The notes under the pieces: generated by a model | What the model was told of the DNA's origin: nothing | The model's database searches: none | The model's input: only the letters and a program-made list of their open reading frames with translations | Assembly (NCBI RefSeq): GCF_002999335.1 | Contig: NW_020312208.1 | Coordinates: 1 to 42,733, forward strand | Source: Cyclospora cayetanensis | Lineage: Eukaryota; Apicomplexa; Conoidasida; Eucoccidiorida; Eimeriidae | DNA length: 42,733 nucleotides | Direction: 5' to 3' | Program-made: the position numbers and the translations under genes | Shown: in pieces, positions 1 through 11,300 of the stretch | How positions within the stretch are numbered: the first letter of the stretch is position 1 | How the letters are laid out: each line of letters starts with the position of its first letter

Positions 1-79
1 CAGCAAATGCTGCAGCAGCGACTGGTATCAAAGAGTATCCTAAAATGGATGCCGTGCGATACAGATCCACGCCTTCACC
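1..79 (-). CDS. Yip1/YIPF-family membrane protein, internal exon, runs off the window
   Basis: On the minus strand a good acceptor (TTGCGCTACAG) at 80-90 is followed by an open reading frame to the window edge that begins GEGVDLYRTASILGYSLIP. The block ASILGYSLIP matches the conserved third-membrane-segment motif of Yip1-domain proteins (YIPF5 has ASVLGYCLLP), which act in ER-Golgi vesicle traffic. Only about 26 residues are visible and the next exon lies outside the window. The exons that should precede it, carrying the first two membrane segments, were not found between 90 and 426, so they may be separated by a long intron or the assignment may be wrong. The short length is the main weakness. 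Confidence 0.45.
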
Positions 80-99
80 CTGTAGCGCAAGAAGCCCGC

Positions 100-132
100 A
101 ACACACACACACACAGACAGACACACAGAGAG
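100..132. repeat. AC/AG dinucleotide microsatellite
   Basis: Alternating AC dinucleotides pass into ACAG and AG units. It lies in the presumed intron upstream (minus strand) of the Yip1-like exon. Confidence 0.85.
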
Positions 133-426
133 AGCCAGTCACATCGCACACAGACAGACAGAGAGGGAAGGGGGGCATGCAATGTGAAGGCGCTTGCCTG
201 AAGGTAGCTGCTAGTTTTGCTGCCGTTGCAGCAGAGCTCCGGGAGGTAAGAGGCAAGTGCGAAGGGCAGCGAATCCCCGCAGTGGCGCTGCTGTAGGGGA
301 CGTGTTGCGGCTTAAGTGCCATGTAGCAGGAGGGGGGGATGCGAGAGTGAGCTGTTAAGTCGAATCCTGAGGCAGCGACACAGGAGGGAAAAATTGCGCG
401 GCAGAAAGTAGGGCAGCAGAGCACAC

Positions 427-2312
427 TCAAGCAACGGGGTGACTCCTTTTCACGGCACGGGGGAGTTCTACAGGGCAGGCTGAGGCATCGGATCTAAACG
501 CCGAATAAAATCCTAAAAGCAAACAGAAGAGCACTCGCTGCATGTGCGAAAGGCTTTCCGTGGCAGCGAGAGAGAACAGGAGAACAGGAGAGCAAGCAGC
601 TGCTCTGCACCATAGACAGATGGACGCCTCTCACCATCCCTCCCTCCCCGCTACTACAGCGAGCAACGAGAGAGGGTGAGAGGCGTCTTATTTCCTCGCA
701 CATGCAACACACCGCGCCTTTGGCACTGCTACTAGTGCAGTCAGACTCGGTACCAAGAGGCATGCTACGTGTCAAGACGCTGACACCAAGGGGTTCAAAG
801 GAAGGGGCCTAGGGAATCTTTCTTTCTCTCTCTCTCTGTCTATCAATCTCTCTTTCTCTCTCTATATATATCTATCTCTTTCTCTATCTCTCTTCCCCGA
901 TCCTCTCTCTCTTTTTCACTCTCTCCTTCTCTGCTGCCCACCTTCAAACCAAATCAAAGAGCTTCTGCAACCGGCTGTCTCGAGACTCCCCACGATGGCT
1001 TTCTGGGAAGTCACAGAGAGATCAGCGTTCGACGCGCGAAGGCATCGCAGATGCCCTTCTCTCAGCACTGACAGAAGTGCCTCCACAGCGTCTGCCTCGA
1101 GGCTGCCAACACGGCACAAACAAAAAACAACACATACGCAGTCAAACAAAATATGCGTATGGCATGTTCTTTAGGAGCCTTCTGGCCAAGACGATCTCTC
1201 TCGTTTTTTCTCTCAAAAAGCCTCAAAAAAAGCACCCGGAAATTTTTGCCTCCTCTGCCGCCATGGTTGGATACAGGCCCTTGATGGCATGGTGATGCTG
1301 CTACGCATCTGCATGAAAAAGGCCAGCAAACTCCCTTTCTCTTTCTGCCTATCCCAACCCCCTCTAAAGCCACTTTTGCCCTTCCTCCGCTGACTAGTGC
1401 GTCACTCCCTCCTTATATAGTGGCCTTCTCTTAGAGCTCCCTAGTCGGCGAGGCATCCCTACGTGTTTTCAGAGATGTTGAGACAGCGCACGCTGCTGGG
1501 TATGGCGAGCAACAGCGTCGCCATCGCAGCACTCGGCAGACGGCAGCGGAGGCAAACACTTTGCAGCTTTCGCCCTTGCTGCTGTAGAATATGTCTGCAG
1601 CAGCAGCACCCATGCCAGCCGCAGGAAGCACAAGGCGGGATTACACTCCGTCGAAAGAGACAGAGAGAGGGAGAGAGAGAGACAGAGAGAGAGAGACAGA
1701 GAGAGACAGACAGGAAGAAAGAAGCAGCCGCGAGAGCTAAAGCTGCTGCCCTCTCCAGGCAGGAAGAAGTGTCTATTTTGCTGCTATTGCTGAACGCGAA
1801 GGCAAAGGAGCCGCAGAGAAGCTTTTAACAGCATGCGCTTAGAAAGACGAGCAGCGGTGAAACGTGGCAAAACGCACTGCAGCAAGGAGAGGACATGTGG
1901 CTTCCAGTCGATGCCTACGAGGTCGAGCTGCAGATGTCGCAGCTTGGGGAAGCCTTGCTGCTTCAACTGTTGCAGCTGCCGCAACAAGCAGACAAAAGGA
2001 TCTTGACGCATGTCATCTACACACAAAGACACCGCAGTGCGTGTTCCCTCCTCATACCACCCCTCCCCGTCACTCTCAGTGCTGTCGGAGCTGCTGGATG
2101 TATGCTGCTGCTGCTGCTGCTGCTGCTGTAGCTGCTGCTGCTGCTGTGCGGCAGTCCTTCTTGCGCCGCGGGCGAGGCCGTCATCTCTCGCCGCAGAACC
2201 AACAGCGCCAGAGCGTGGGAAATTCTCCAGCAGAAAGGGGATTAAACCATCGATCTGCCGCGTTTCTCGCACTCCAGAGAGGGAAATACGCCTTGTGTCT
2301 ACTCGAAAGTAT
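427..2312 (-). CDS. Leucine-rich-repeat protein, four linked exons (3' part of gene)
   Basis: Minus-strand exons 2312-1919, 1581-1463, 1102-942 and tentatively 512-427 join with matching phases at GT-AG junctions (donors gtaggc, gtaggg, gtgggc). The joined protein reads as successive leucine-rich repeats of the ribonuclease-inhibitor type: RRISLSGV near the start, then FPKLRHLQLDL, LQSVCLRCRLPSAAMATLLL, VRCLNISENTLEADAVEALL and LRCLRASNADL. The LNISENTLEA motif is created only by splicing 1463 to 1102, which strongly supports that junction. The first exon also carries a poly-Gln run and an acidic Ser/Asp/Glu patch. The last exon ends at a TGA at 427-429 after a pyrimidine-rich acceptor; its reading is forced by phase, not by homology. 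LRR proteins of this kind are binding scaffolds, and no specific orthologue is recognised. The 5' end lies beyond 2312. Confidence 0.62.
819..930. repeat. CT-rich simple repeat
   Basis: Runs of CT and TTTCTCTC with a short TATATATC island. It lies in the last intron of the LRR gene, where it is AG-rich in the transcript. Confidence 0.85.
1655..1714. repeat. GA-rich simple repeat
   Basis: Near-perfect GAGA and GACA units on the plus strand. They lie in the intron between LRR-gene exons 2312-1919 and 1581-1463, where the transcript sees a pyrimidine-rich (TCTC) tract upstream of the acceptor at 1582. Confidence 0.85.
2103..2147. repeat. CTG/CAG trinucleotide repeat encoding poly-Gln
   Basis: About fourteen CTG units on the plus strand with one GTA interruption. 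On the minus strand they are CAG codons inside the LRR-gene exon 2312-1919, giving a poly-Gln run with a single Leu. This is the homopolymeric amino-acid repeat class typical of Eimeria proteins. Confidence 0.9.
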
Positions 2313-2947
2313 CTGCAGAAGCCAGTCAACCAAACGGCAAGCCAAGAAATCAACAGGCAGGGGTAGCTGCAGGTCCTGCGGAAACACCAGCAGCAGCGTG
2401 TTGGGGGGAGCGACCAGCCAGCTCAAGCAGCACACACGGAGCTCAAGCAGCAGCTAAAGGTCTGCATGCGCAGCTTCAAAAAAGGCAGCAAAAGGCACAT
2501 GTGGCGCCCACTTCTGCAAAGGAATCGATGGACGTCTACTCGCTTGATCTGAGCAGAAAGAAAGCAGTCCCAGAAAAAACGCTGCGCGATGTGCAAGGCA
2601 ACCGCACGAACAGCTGACCTCTCCACCAGAAGACACCCCCGACAACAACAACAGTTCTCCGCCTTCCCGAAACGGCGGCATGCATGAGCTCCCAAATACA
2701 ATTAGCAGCTCCAAGCAGAAATGCAAACGTGCAAGTAGCGCATCCAGCAGCACGACTTCGGATTCAGCCGCTTTTTGCGCGGGGCAGCTGCTGTCGATAC
2801 ACCTGCGACGCCGACAGCACCCGTTTTAGAATCCTGCGGCATCTTGCGGCTCGAAAAGGCTGTAGTTTGAGGTCTTCGCCGTGCAAAGGAAGCTGCAGAA
2901 GATGTATCAGACAGACGAAGCCACGAGGCAGTCGACGCATCCGTCAC

Positions 2948-3232
2948 AGGGAGAGGAGCCCGTGCTGCAGGGGCAGCAGCTGAACGCTTTCTGCTTGCAG
3001 CTCTTGCAAATTCTCCAATTCGCAGAGCAGCAGCAGCAGATGCAGCACGGCGTCGCAGCCTTGGCCTTGCCGCTTCAGGAGAGCTAGCGGGAGCCACGGA
3101 TACACTCGATGAGGTCGCAGTATTTCGTTGACGCCTTTGCAGCCGTGCCTCTTCGCCTTTGTGCCGCAGTCTTCCGCTAGAAACTTCATTACTGCGATCA
3201 CTGCCAGCGACACGCGAACGAGCACGTGAAGG
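2948..3232 (-). CDS. Candidate upstream exon of the LRR gene
   Basis: The minus-strand frame ending at the TGA at 2944 is Leu-rich and contains CELENLQELQAESVQLLPL, which looks like another leucine-rich repeat. A GT (gtgacg, 2942-2947) just before the stop leaves the two bases needed to join in phase to the acceptor before 2312. The donor lacks the usual G at position +5. The upstream boundary is not defined and the frame runs back into the 12-base repeat at 3236-3388. An overlapping open frame spans 2702-3781 but has low-complexity Ala/Arg/Ser composition. No function beyond possible LRR is claimed. Confidence 0.3.
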
Positions 3233-3235
3233 GGC

Positions 3236-3388
3236 CTCAGTAGCAGCATCATTTGCAGCATCAATTGCAGCATCAGATGCAGCACCAGATGCAGCATCGG
3301 ATGCAACATCGGATGCAACATCATTTGCAACATCATTTGGAGCATCGTTTGCAGCACCAGATGCAGCATCGTTTGCAGCATCAGTAGG
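3236..3388. repeat. 12-base tandem repeat (consensus GATGCAGCATCA)
   Basis: About a dozen imperfect copies, varying mainly at the third triplet (GAT, TTT or CAG) and in GCA versus ACA. Because 12 is a multiple of three, several frames stay open: the minus strand gives DAAN/DAAS/DVAS tetrapeptides in one frame and LQTM/LHLM in another, and the plus strand gives AASD/AASF. Which frame, if any, is translated cannot be decided from the sequence. Confidence 0.85.
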
Positions 3389-3399
3389 GAGCTGAGATG

Positions 3400-5679
3400 C
3401 AGACACTACACCGGAGTCAGCATAGCCAGCAGGGCCATATGCTGGACGGCGATTGCTGTAGAGACTGCCTCTGCCTTGCACGTGCTTGCTGCCTTTGGAG
3501 CCGCGTGTGCAATAAAGGGTTCTGCTGCGGGAGTATGGCGCGTAGTACAATACGCTTCGAGTCGTTGCGAAAGTATTATCTCTGGTTGAATATTTCTGTT
3601 CGTGGCTGGCTTTTGTGGTAACGCCCCTGATTCCAGTCCCCACGACGCTACAAAAAAAGCTGCATTGGCATGGATTCGAGACACTTGTCTTGCTTCTGCT
3701 TTTGCTGGGGTGAGTTTCTGCCTGCCTGAACGGTTCAGGTCGATCCGCGCCACACCGTATTCCCCAGCCGTGCTGCCTCATGGCTGCAGGTGTTGCTTAT
3801 CGAGTTGCTTTTTAATGCATGTGCTGGAGGAGGGCTGTCTCCAGCCCTTTTGGTCGAGTGCCTGTAGGCCCCGTAAGAGGCTGGAACTGCTGCTAGTGTG
3901 AGGCGCGTGCAAAAGGCGGGGTGGACGTAGGCGGCTGTTGCTGCTGCTGCCGCTGCAGTCAAGGTGTTTTCTGTATTTGTTGCTCATGCGAATCGCCATG
4001 AGCAGGACATCACAACGGAAACAGGCGGCACGTCCTATGCCTCATTGAAATCGTTTGTGCCTCTTAATTCTTGCGAGCGCACGAACTGCACGCTGCGGGC
4101 GTAGATCGCGAACTGTACGCTGCTGTCCGAAGATCGCGAGCCAGAATCGTCATGGACACCTGAGCCGCCTGAGGGGCAGTCGAGCAAAGGGTGTCTGAAA
4201 AGAGTGGCGAATACACCTGCATCCAGGTCAATTAGCGCTTTTTTTATGGCTGCAAGAATGCAGAGCGCTGCTTTCGGTGGTAGGACGAGGGAGCAGGCTG
4301 GTCAGGGGTGAGCAGCGCCACTGGGGTGTGGCGTTGGTAGGAAGGGCCTCGAAGCCGTCCTCTAGAAGTACCTCCAAAAGGGCAGAAGCTGCGTAATAAT
4401 TCAGCTAGGGGCCTAGAACAACAGAAGTCACGGAATTTCGAGCAGGATCGGAGAGCGCGCAGGCTTCAGCCGACGCTAATGGCATGAGAGAGAGAGATAC
4501 TGATACCCCAGGCGCGTCCGCCTGTACGTTGAACATGTGTTGGCGAATCGTGGCACTGCATGACTGTGCAATAAAAGAAAGCCCCTCTGCTAAAGTTACT
4601 CAGACTTCCACAAAATAATCTGAATTACTACGACTTGAAGATAGACAGCAGACCGGTTTTGCTTGCCCCCTTCGGAGTGGCGCGGTCCGTCAACACTGCT
4701 CGCTTCCGTAGGCGCAGGCAGCAGTCCATGCCTCCGAGCACCAAAAAGGGGGTGTGGCGATTGTTTGAACGCTTTTCCATCTAAGCCTTGCACGTTAAAA
4801 ACAGAGCCTCAATAAGTGGGGCACGATTTCCTGTATGCGGGGCATTAATTGTCACGAGAAGGGGTTATTTCTGTCGCAGCTACCCCCCGCACGTTGCTAG
4901 ATCGCAAACCCGTGCAGAAACAGTCCCCCTTACAAGACAGCTCCATAGAGCCTTGAAAAGCCTCTTTCTCATTTCCCATGCCCCTCGAGTGTGTTTTATT
5001 TTTTAGCCGTGGTGGCCTTTCAGAATTCAAGTCCCCCATACGAGCTAGAGTCAGCAGTCCTCAGTCGCTGCTGCTTTGAAAGTTTTTGCATTAACGCACC
5101 ATAGCACACCGGAAACCGCACGTGCCGCCTAGTAACGCTCCCTAAGCAACGTGGACGAATAAGTAGAAGCAGCTGTCTAGTCTGCGATCTACACGCCACC
5201 CCCCAAAAGAATTTCTTTAATCTGCTTAGGCGTCCTAGTTCGGGCGAAACGAGTCCTCTGGCCATCAAGCTTCTTTACGCCTCTGCAGGCTGATGCCTCG
5301 ACAGTACCTGCAGTCTCTGAACGGCTATTTCCGTGTTTCACATCCTCTATTTTGCTTTTCGCCCTTTGGAACAAACAGGCGGCCTCGGGAGGAGGGTGTG
5401 GGGTGAACGGCTGTCTGGAGCAGTCAACGTCTTCGGACGCGCATATCGATTGACTAAAAGTCTAAGAGTGCTCTGCCTCTGGGTAATGAAAGGAGGCGAA
5501 AGAAGAGCCTGAAGTCTTCAATATGTTTCAGCAGCTGCATTAGGAGGCGGCAATGTCCTACGCCTTACGTGAAGACGACAGACACAAGCAACACAAACAG
5601 ACCACCCACCCGTTCCGCAGTGCATGCACCTACAGAGCGGAAGAAGCTTTTCGCTCCAGTGGCTCTCTTAGAGCGCATA
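3400..5679. other. Interval with no supported gene between the LRR gene and AP3D
   Basis: Open frames here are short, overlap on both strands and show no recognisable motif. The interval should contain the 5' end and promoter of the minus-strand LRR gene and the 3' untranslated region of AP3D. A short imperfect direct repeat, CGAACTGCACGCTGC and CGAACTGTACGCTGC, occurs near 4082-4125. Nothing else was found. Confidence 0.5.
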
Positions 5680-8336
5680 TCAGCCCACGTAGAGGCCCCT
5701 TGCGGCTGCACTTGTGATAACTTCCAAGTGCTGCTTCAATGTCTCCGCAAGAGTTACTGTGTCTTGCGCCTCGCCCTTCACCGCAACACTGATCTGTAGA
5801 GCACCCTCCCTTGCCGCTGCTGCAGATAAGCTTACAAGCGCCACGTATACAATATCCTGGTGCTGCTGTTGCACGTCGCTCCTGACTGCCGCAACAAACA
5901 GCGCCTTCAGCGTCCATTCAGTTGCTGCAGTTGTATTCGACTCCTGCACCTCCACCAGATGCATATTAGCTGCCTGCCCTAGCAGCTCTAAGAACCGCTT
6001 GCTCGCGCGAATCCCCCTCCCTGTGGTGTCTGGTGTTGGTACACATACTGGAGAGACAAGAGACGCCAGGCCCCGGCTGCTGAGTCTGCTACCCCTTGTC
6101 TGCAGCGCATTGTACAGCCGTGCAAGCCAGAAAAAAGGTAATCACGGAAGTGCAAGGGCAGGCTTCACCTATGCTATCTCAAAGATGCGTTGCCGCTCAA
6201 CACCTAAAATTATCCGACTCCGTAGGGGAGTAGAAAGGGATGCCCACGACACACAGTAGTGTGATCTGCAGCTACGAATACAGTCTGAATCCTGACAAGT
6301 GAGCACACAGAAAGGGCAAGGGGAGGATCAAATGGAAGGCGCTACTTCTTACAGCCATCAGAATACCCAAGGATTCGGGAGTATGTTGAAGGGGTCGTAA
6401 AAGGACAGAAAATGGCACTCTTAGCATGACGGGAACTTCACATTGCTCTATCTGCTGCTGCTGCTGGCTGTCAAAAGGCTGCAGTAGAGCAGAGCCAGCA
6501 GCAAGGGAGTAGTGGAGAACTCCTCTTAAAGCGAGAGCCGCTGGAGCCTCCCGAGCAGCATGCCACAGGGCACTGATGGAGACAGGAACCTACACAGCAG
6601 CACGTAGCAGCACAGTGTGGAGGGAGCAGCTAGAGAGAGACAGTGGCGCAGCCGTTTCTTCGGCGAAATCTGTAAAGGGCAGCGAAAGGGAGTTTTGGGA
6701 AGGGGCCTTTACCTCCAACTTTACAGCGTTGCTGCGCTGTTCGGAGAGCTTTTCGCAGAGAGTAGCGGAGACATCAGACAAGCAGAAAGAGGCAGCAGGA
6801 GCAGCCTCCGAGCAGGCCTTTATGCGCAAATAAACATGGTCGATTGCGCTTATGGGGAGGCTTTGTGGGGAGCAGCAGACGGAGACACAGAGGCACCCCC
6901 TTTCAGCCTCAACGTGCTTAAGATGCCAATCGGAGGTGAGCAGCTGCACGGCAGAATCTCCGCCTGAGACGCTCCACCAGAGCTGTTGCGGCTGCTGGGA
7001 AGCCTGCTGATCACGTTTCTCAACGGCACACGGAGTCTCAGCTGCTGCGTTGGCAGCTGCTTGTGGGGAAGTTCGCTGCTGGCGAGCGGCATGCCCTGCA
7101 TAGAGGGGGGGAGGCGTGGGGGGAAGAGGAGCAGTCGGTGATAGTGCAGCATGGTCCTTAACGTGCATGCCAGGTGCAATAGCCCCTTTGATGACACTGA
7201 ACTTCTTCTTGCCGGAGACTGCCCACGGGGATGCTTGTTGTTGTTCTAGAGGCTGTCGCTGTTGTTTGTGCTGCTGCGGCAGCAGGATGGAGGAAGAGGA
7301 GAGAAAGGAGGAGGAGCTGTTTTGCGGTAGTGCGTCTGCTCCTGCGCTTGCTGCCATCTGCTGCTGCTGTTGCTGCTGCTGCTGACGTCTCAGGCGTAGA
7401 TCGAGCTGCTGCTGCAGCGCTGCGGCGTCTAGGAAAGGGTTCTCCAAATCCAGTTCAGCTGGTACCTGCAGCTGCGGCGCAGCAATGGGGGAAAATAGCC
7501 GCACGCAGCAGTTTTAGAGACATGCATGCAAACGCGAGGCACGGCAGACAGACACAGCCCTCTGCGGGGATATCCTCAGCAACCGGCCTTCGCGCCGCTG
7601 CCTTGTGACACGACCTAGCGCAACAGAGCTCTGCGTCTGTCTTTGTACGCAAGGCAGAAGGCTTAACAGAAGCCTTGGATTCAGGGGGGCGAGAAGGAAG
7701 ACGTCGTACCATGACTTGTGCGTCTCGCTGTACAGGCAGGAGGCCCTCAAGCTCCAAATTCCAAACTCCGGAGGCAGCAAAAAATTCGACGAGATGCTGA
7801 CTCAGGGAGCCTCTGCAGCAGAGCTGCGGCAAACAGCGAACAAAGACACCTCTCGCGCGACACCCTACAAAGAAGCGTCTCTCTCTCTCTCTCTCGAAAA
7901 CTACCCCCCTCTGGAATAAATAGCAGGGCGAAGAAGAGGAGCTGTCTCAGAAGAAGCTCTGCCTGGAAGGAAGGAGCAAGCAAGAAGAGATATACGCGGA
8001 AGACAAAGGCAACACACGGAGGAGACATGCACAGACTGCACTCGAGAGGGGCAAGCATGTACAGAGAGACAAAAAACAGAAAAGAAACACATACTTCTGC
8101 GTCGGTGCTGCTTCGAGCATGCTGCGTAGCCTGCTGGATTTTCGGCTTCAGACGCTGAACTGCTGCTGCCGCTGCCTCCCTCTCGGCAGCTGAATCTTCT
8201 GCGTGCTGCTGCAAGCCCTGCTCTTGCTGCAGCCGCAATGCGCCTCTAGAAACTGCTGTCAGCGTGAGGAAGGCCTTGGTGGCAGCCCACAGCAGCACGC
8301 GTTGGGCGACGGCGCGTTGAGATGGCAGCTCTGCCT

Positions 8337-8371
<35 letters not shown>

Positions 8372-11300
8372 CGCAGCACTAGTGTCTCAGGGAGTGAAGG
8401 CCTGTCCAGCGTCTAAGCCGCGCGGCGATACGACGCAAGGCTCCGTAGACTCCGCTGAGGTGCAGCGAGTTAGGCAGGCTGCTAGCTGCCGATGGAAACG
8501 TCTGACGCTGTTGCGGCGTGAAGGTCAATCAGTAGGAGTTGGAGCGCAGGAAAGCTCTGGGGATCGAGTTCGATCCGGCCGTGAGACACGACCTTACCAG
8601 CGTGAGAAGGCAGGAGACAGCATCTTCAATGAAGCGGATGCCCGTCGTAGCGTAGTCGGCGCCCTTCGCCAGCTGCTGGTGATACTCCCCTGTAAAGACA
8701 CACAGCAAGAACGGCAGTGCACGCTGCTCCTGCTGCGGCACGTCCCTGCAGATGGAGAGGGTCGCCAACTGGCGGCAATGCAAGAGACACGACACGTAGA
8801 GCAGGAGGCGAAAAGGCAAGAGGCTTCTAAATGACAATTCGAGGCTAAATACCATGGAACGCACAGAAAGAGAGATAAAAAGATATACATATATTTATAT
8901 ATATATATAGATAGACGTACCAATGATCCAGCCAGCGGCACGGACAATGTCGGGGTGTATGTACACCTGGCTTGGGGAAGCGGCGGCCGTACCGCTGCTG
9001 CTGGGACCGCTCGTGGAGTTGTTGTTACGGAAGGCTCCGGGGTCGTCTTCCCCTAGAGCACTGCTGCTAATGTGTGCTTCTCGGTGCTGCTGTCTGAGTG
9101 CCCTCAGCAAGTGCAAGCTGTTGCTGCTGCTGGCGCTGCCTCGCACCTTAGGCTTCGCAGCTGCAGCAGCCGCTGCCTCCAGCAGCAGCATGCAAAGATG
9201 CGTGCTGCAGGGCCTCACCTCCGGCACACGGACGGATATATCCACAAGTTGCTGGGCGACAGCAGCAGCCAAAGGCGCGTCACTGCTGCTGCTGCTGCTG
9301 CTGCTGCTGCCGTTGCAGGCTACATCGGCAAGCACCGCCACGTACCACTCAAAGTCCTCCACCAACTCGTATGCGCTCCTGTAGCAAACAGCAGCGTAAA
9401 GGCACACCCGCAAAGAATCCCCAATCAAAGCAGGAGCAGCGGTGTCGGAGACAAAAAGAAAACATGAAACAAAACATGAAACAAAAAACACAGAAGAAAA
9501 CACAGAGCAAAACACGAAACCAAACATAAAACGAATCATGAAGCCAAACATAAAACACAAAACATAGAACAAAACACAGACCAAAAAGAGCAAAACATTA
9601 AACATGAAACGAAACATAAAACGAAACACAAAATAAAACATAAAACAAAACACAAGACGAAACACAAGACGAAACATAAAACGAAACACAAAATAAAACA
9701 TAAAACAAAACATAAAACGAAACACAAGACGAAACACAAGACGAAACACGAAACATCGAATTAATCCTAAACCAAAACATCACTACACAAAGGCAGCGCA
9801 CTGCAGTGTACCGACACGAGCCTGTGCATGCGGTAATAATATCAGGGGAGACGTGCAGAAGTGCATGCGCCGCACTCATAGGCCATCTGCACGACTGGAA
9901 GAATAAAATCAGCGGAGCTAACGAAGGAAGCTGCTGAATTTCCCGTGGCAGAGCTGCCTGATGAAGGCGAAGACTTGCGGCCACTGCTGCTGCTCCCTGC
10001 TTCGAAGGCAGCCGCAAGCAGCCTCTCGCAGACAACAGGAAAGGTTGCGGGGGAGGCAGCAGTCGCCAGCAGAGAAACTCCCACCCTTCGTACAGTGGGA
10101 TCCAGAGACTTGGCGCTCTGCATACAGACAGACAGACAGACTCTATCGTGTCACTGCCGCAGCCATCGAAAAGCATGCAGTAATTGCTGCTGCTGCAGGA
10201 GCAGCAGCAGCAGCAGCAGCAGCAATTAGTGCGGCTAAGCGACTTTTCAGGCGTAGTACAAGTGCCTCTAGCGCAGAGCCGCCGGATCTCTGCATGAAGA
10301 CAAGACCTTGTGTCTCTTCTCATTACTCTCTTACTCCCTTACTCATTACTCCCATACTCTTAACTCCTTTCTCTTTACCCCCTCCGCCCCATAAAACCAG
10401 GGAAAATTGGGAAAAGAGCTGCAGCTGCAACGGGATTCATACGCACCTGCAGCATGTGCTGCTGCAGATCTGGCAGCAACTGCAACAGAGGCTGCACAAG
10501 CTGTCTCCGCCTCAGGAACGTCTGTTTCAGCACGTCTAAAGCCACAAAACGAACATTAGGGTCGGGAGACGTCACCAGCGCATGCAGCTTCCTGCAAACG
10601 AGCTGCAAGAGCTGTTGCTCTAGTCCCCCCCCACTGTCACTGGCAGTCCTGACATTCGCATTTGCGGTGGTTGCGTCTTTAGTCATGGCTGCTGCCGCTG
10701 CTTGCTCTGCAGTCGCAACCTGGCTAGCTGAGGCAGCTGCAGCAGTCGCTGCAGTTTCTATGGGGGCGTAGAAGAGAGCGAGGCGAATCGCCTCTACCTC
10801 AACGCTTTTCGCTTTTGTTTGCTGCAGCAACGTGGCTAGGGGACGAAGGAGCTTCTGGGGAAGCCGCGGCTCAACAGCGGAGAGCAACAAGAACAGCTGC
10901 AGAAGCTTAATACTGAACCAATTGCTGTTGCTGCTGCACAGCAAATGGAAAAGAGGAGGCACTAGGGGGAGAAAGGGGTGGGGGTCCACCGCTGCTGCCT
11001 GCAACAGCGAGGTCGCAAGACAGCAGAGTACTCCCACATCCTGCTCTTGCATCAGCTGCTGCTGCATGCGCTGCACCACCTGCTGTAGCACTGCGGTGTC
11101 GCCTTCTTCCTCTGCAGCAGCGGTGCCTGCATACGGCAGACGCAGCCGCTGCTGCATCTTACGCTGCTGCATCTGCTGCAGCTCACGCAATTGCTGCAGC
11201 AGAAAGCAGCTGCAGCACAGCGCAGCCTTCTTCCGGATATACGGACGCGATGAACTCAGCAGCATCAGCACGTCTGGCAACAAAGCCCCAACCATCTCTT

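Noticed and set aside
100..132. Possible CRISPR or satellite array
   Set aside because: Simple AC/AG repeat without spacers; the organism is a eukaryote.
1864..2457. Plus-strand 197-codon frame with poly-Ala
   Set aside because: It lies opposite the LRR exon and is open because the CTG repeat has no stops in that frame.
2702..3781. 359-codon minus-strand open frame
   Set aside because: Composition is Ala, Arg and Ser low complexity produced by the 12-base repeat and GC-rich DNA; no domain. It may include real exon pieces, but the frame as a whole is not supported.
8322..8834. Plus-strand 170-codon frame with poly-Ala
   Set aside because: It is the complement of AP3D exons 5 and 6 and the CAG repeat; no motif of its own.
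9379..9749. Long minus-strand open frame rich in Phe, Met and Val
   Set aside because: It is the translation of the AAACN array inside AP3D intron 3. The real exon begins at 9378 after a good acceptor and continues the AP-3 alignment without a gap.
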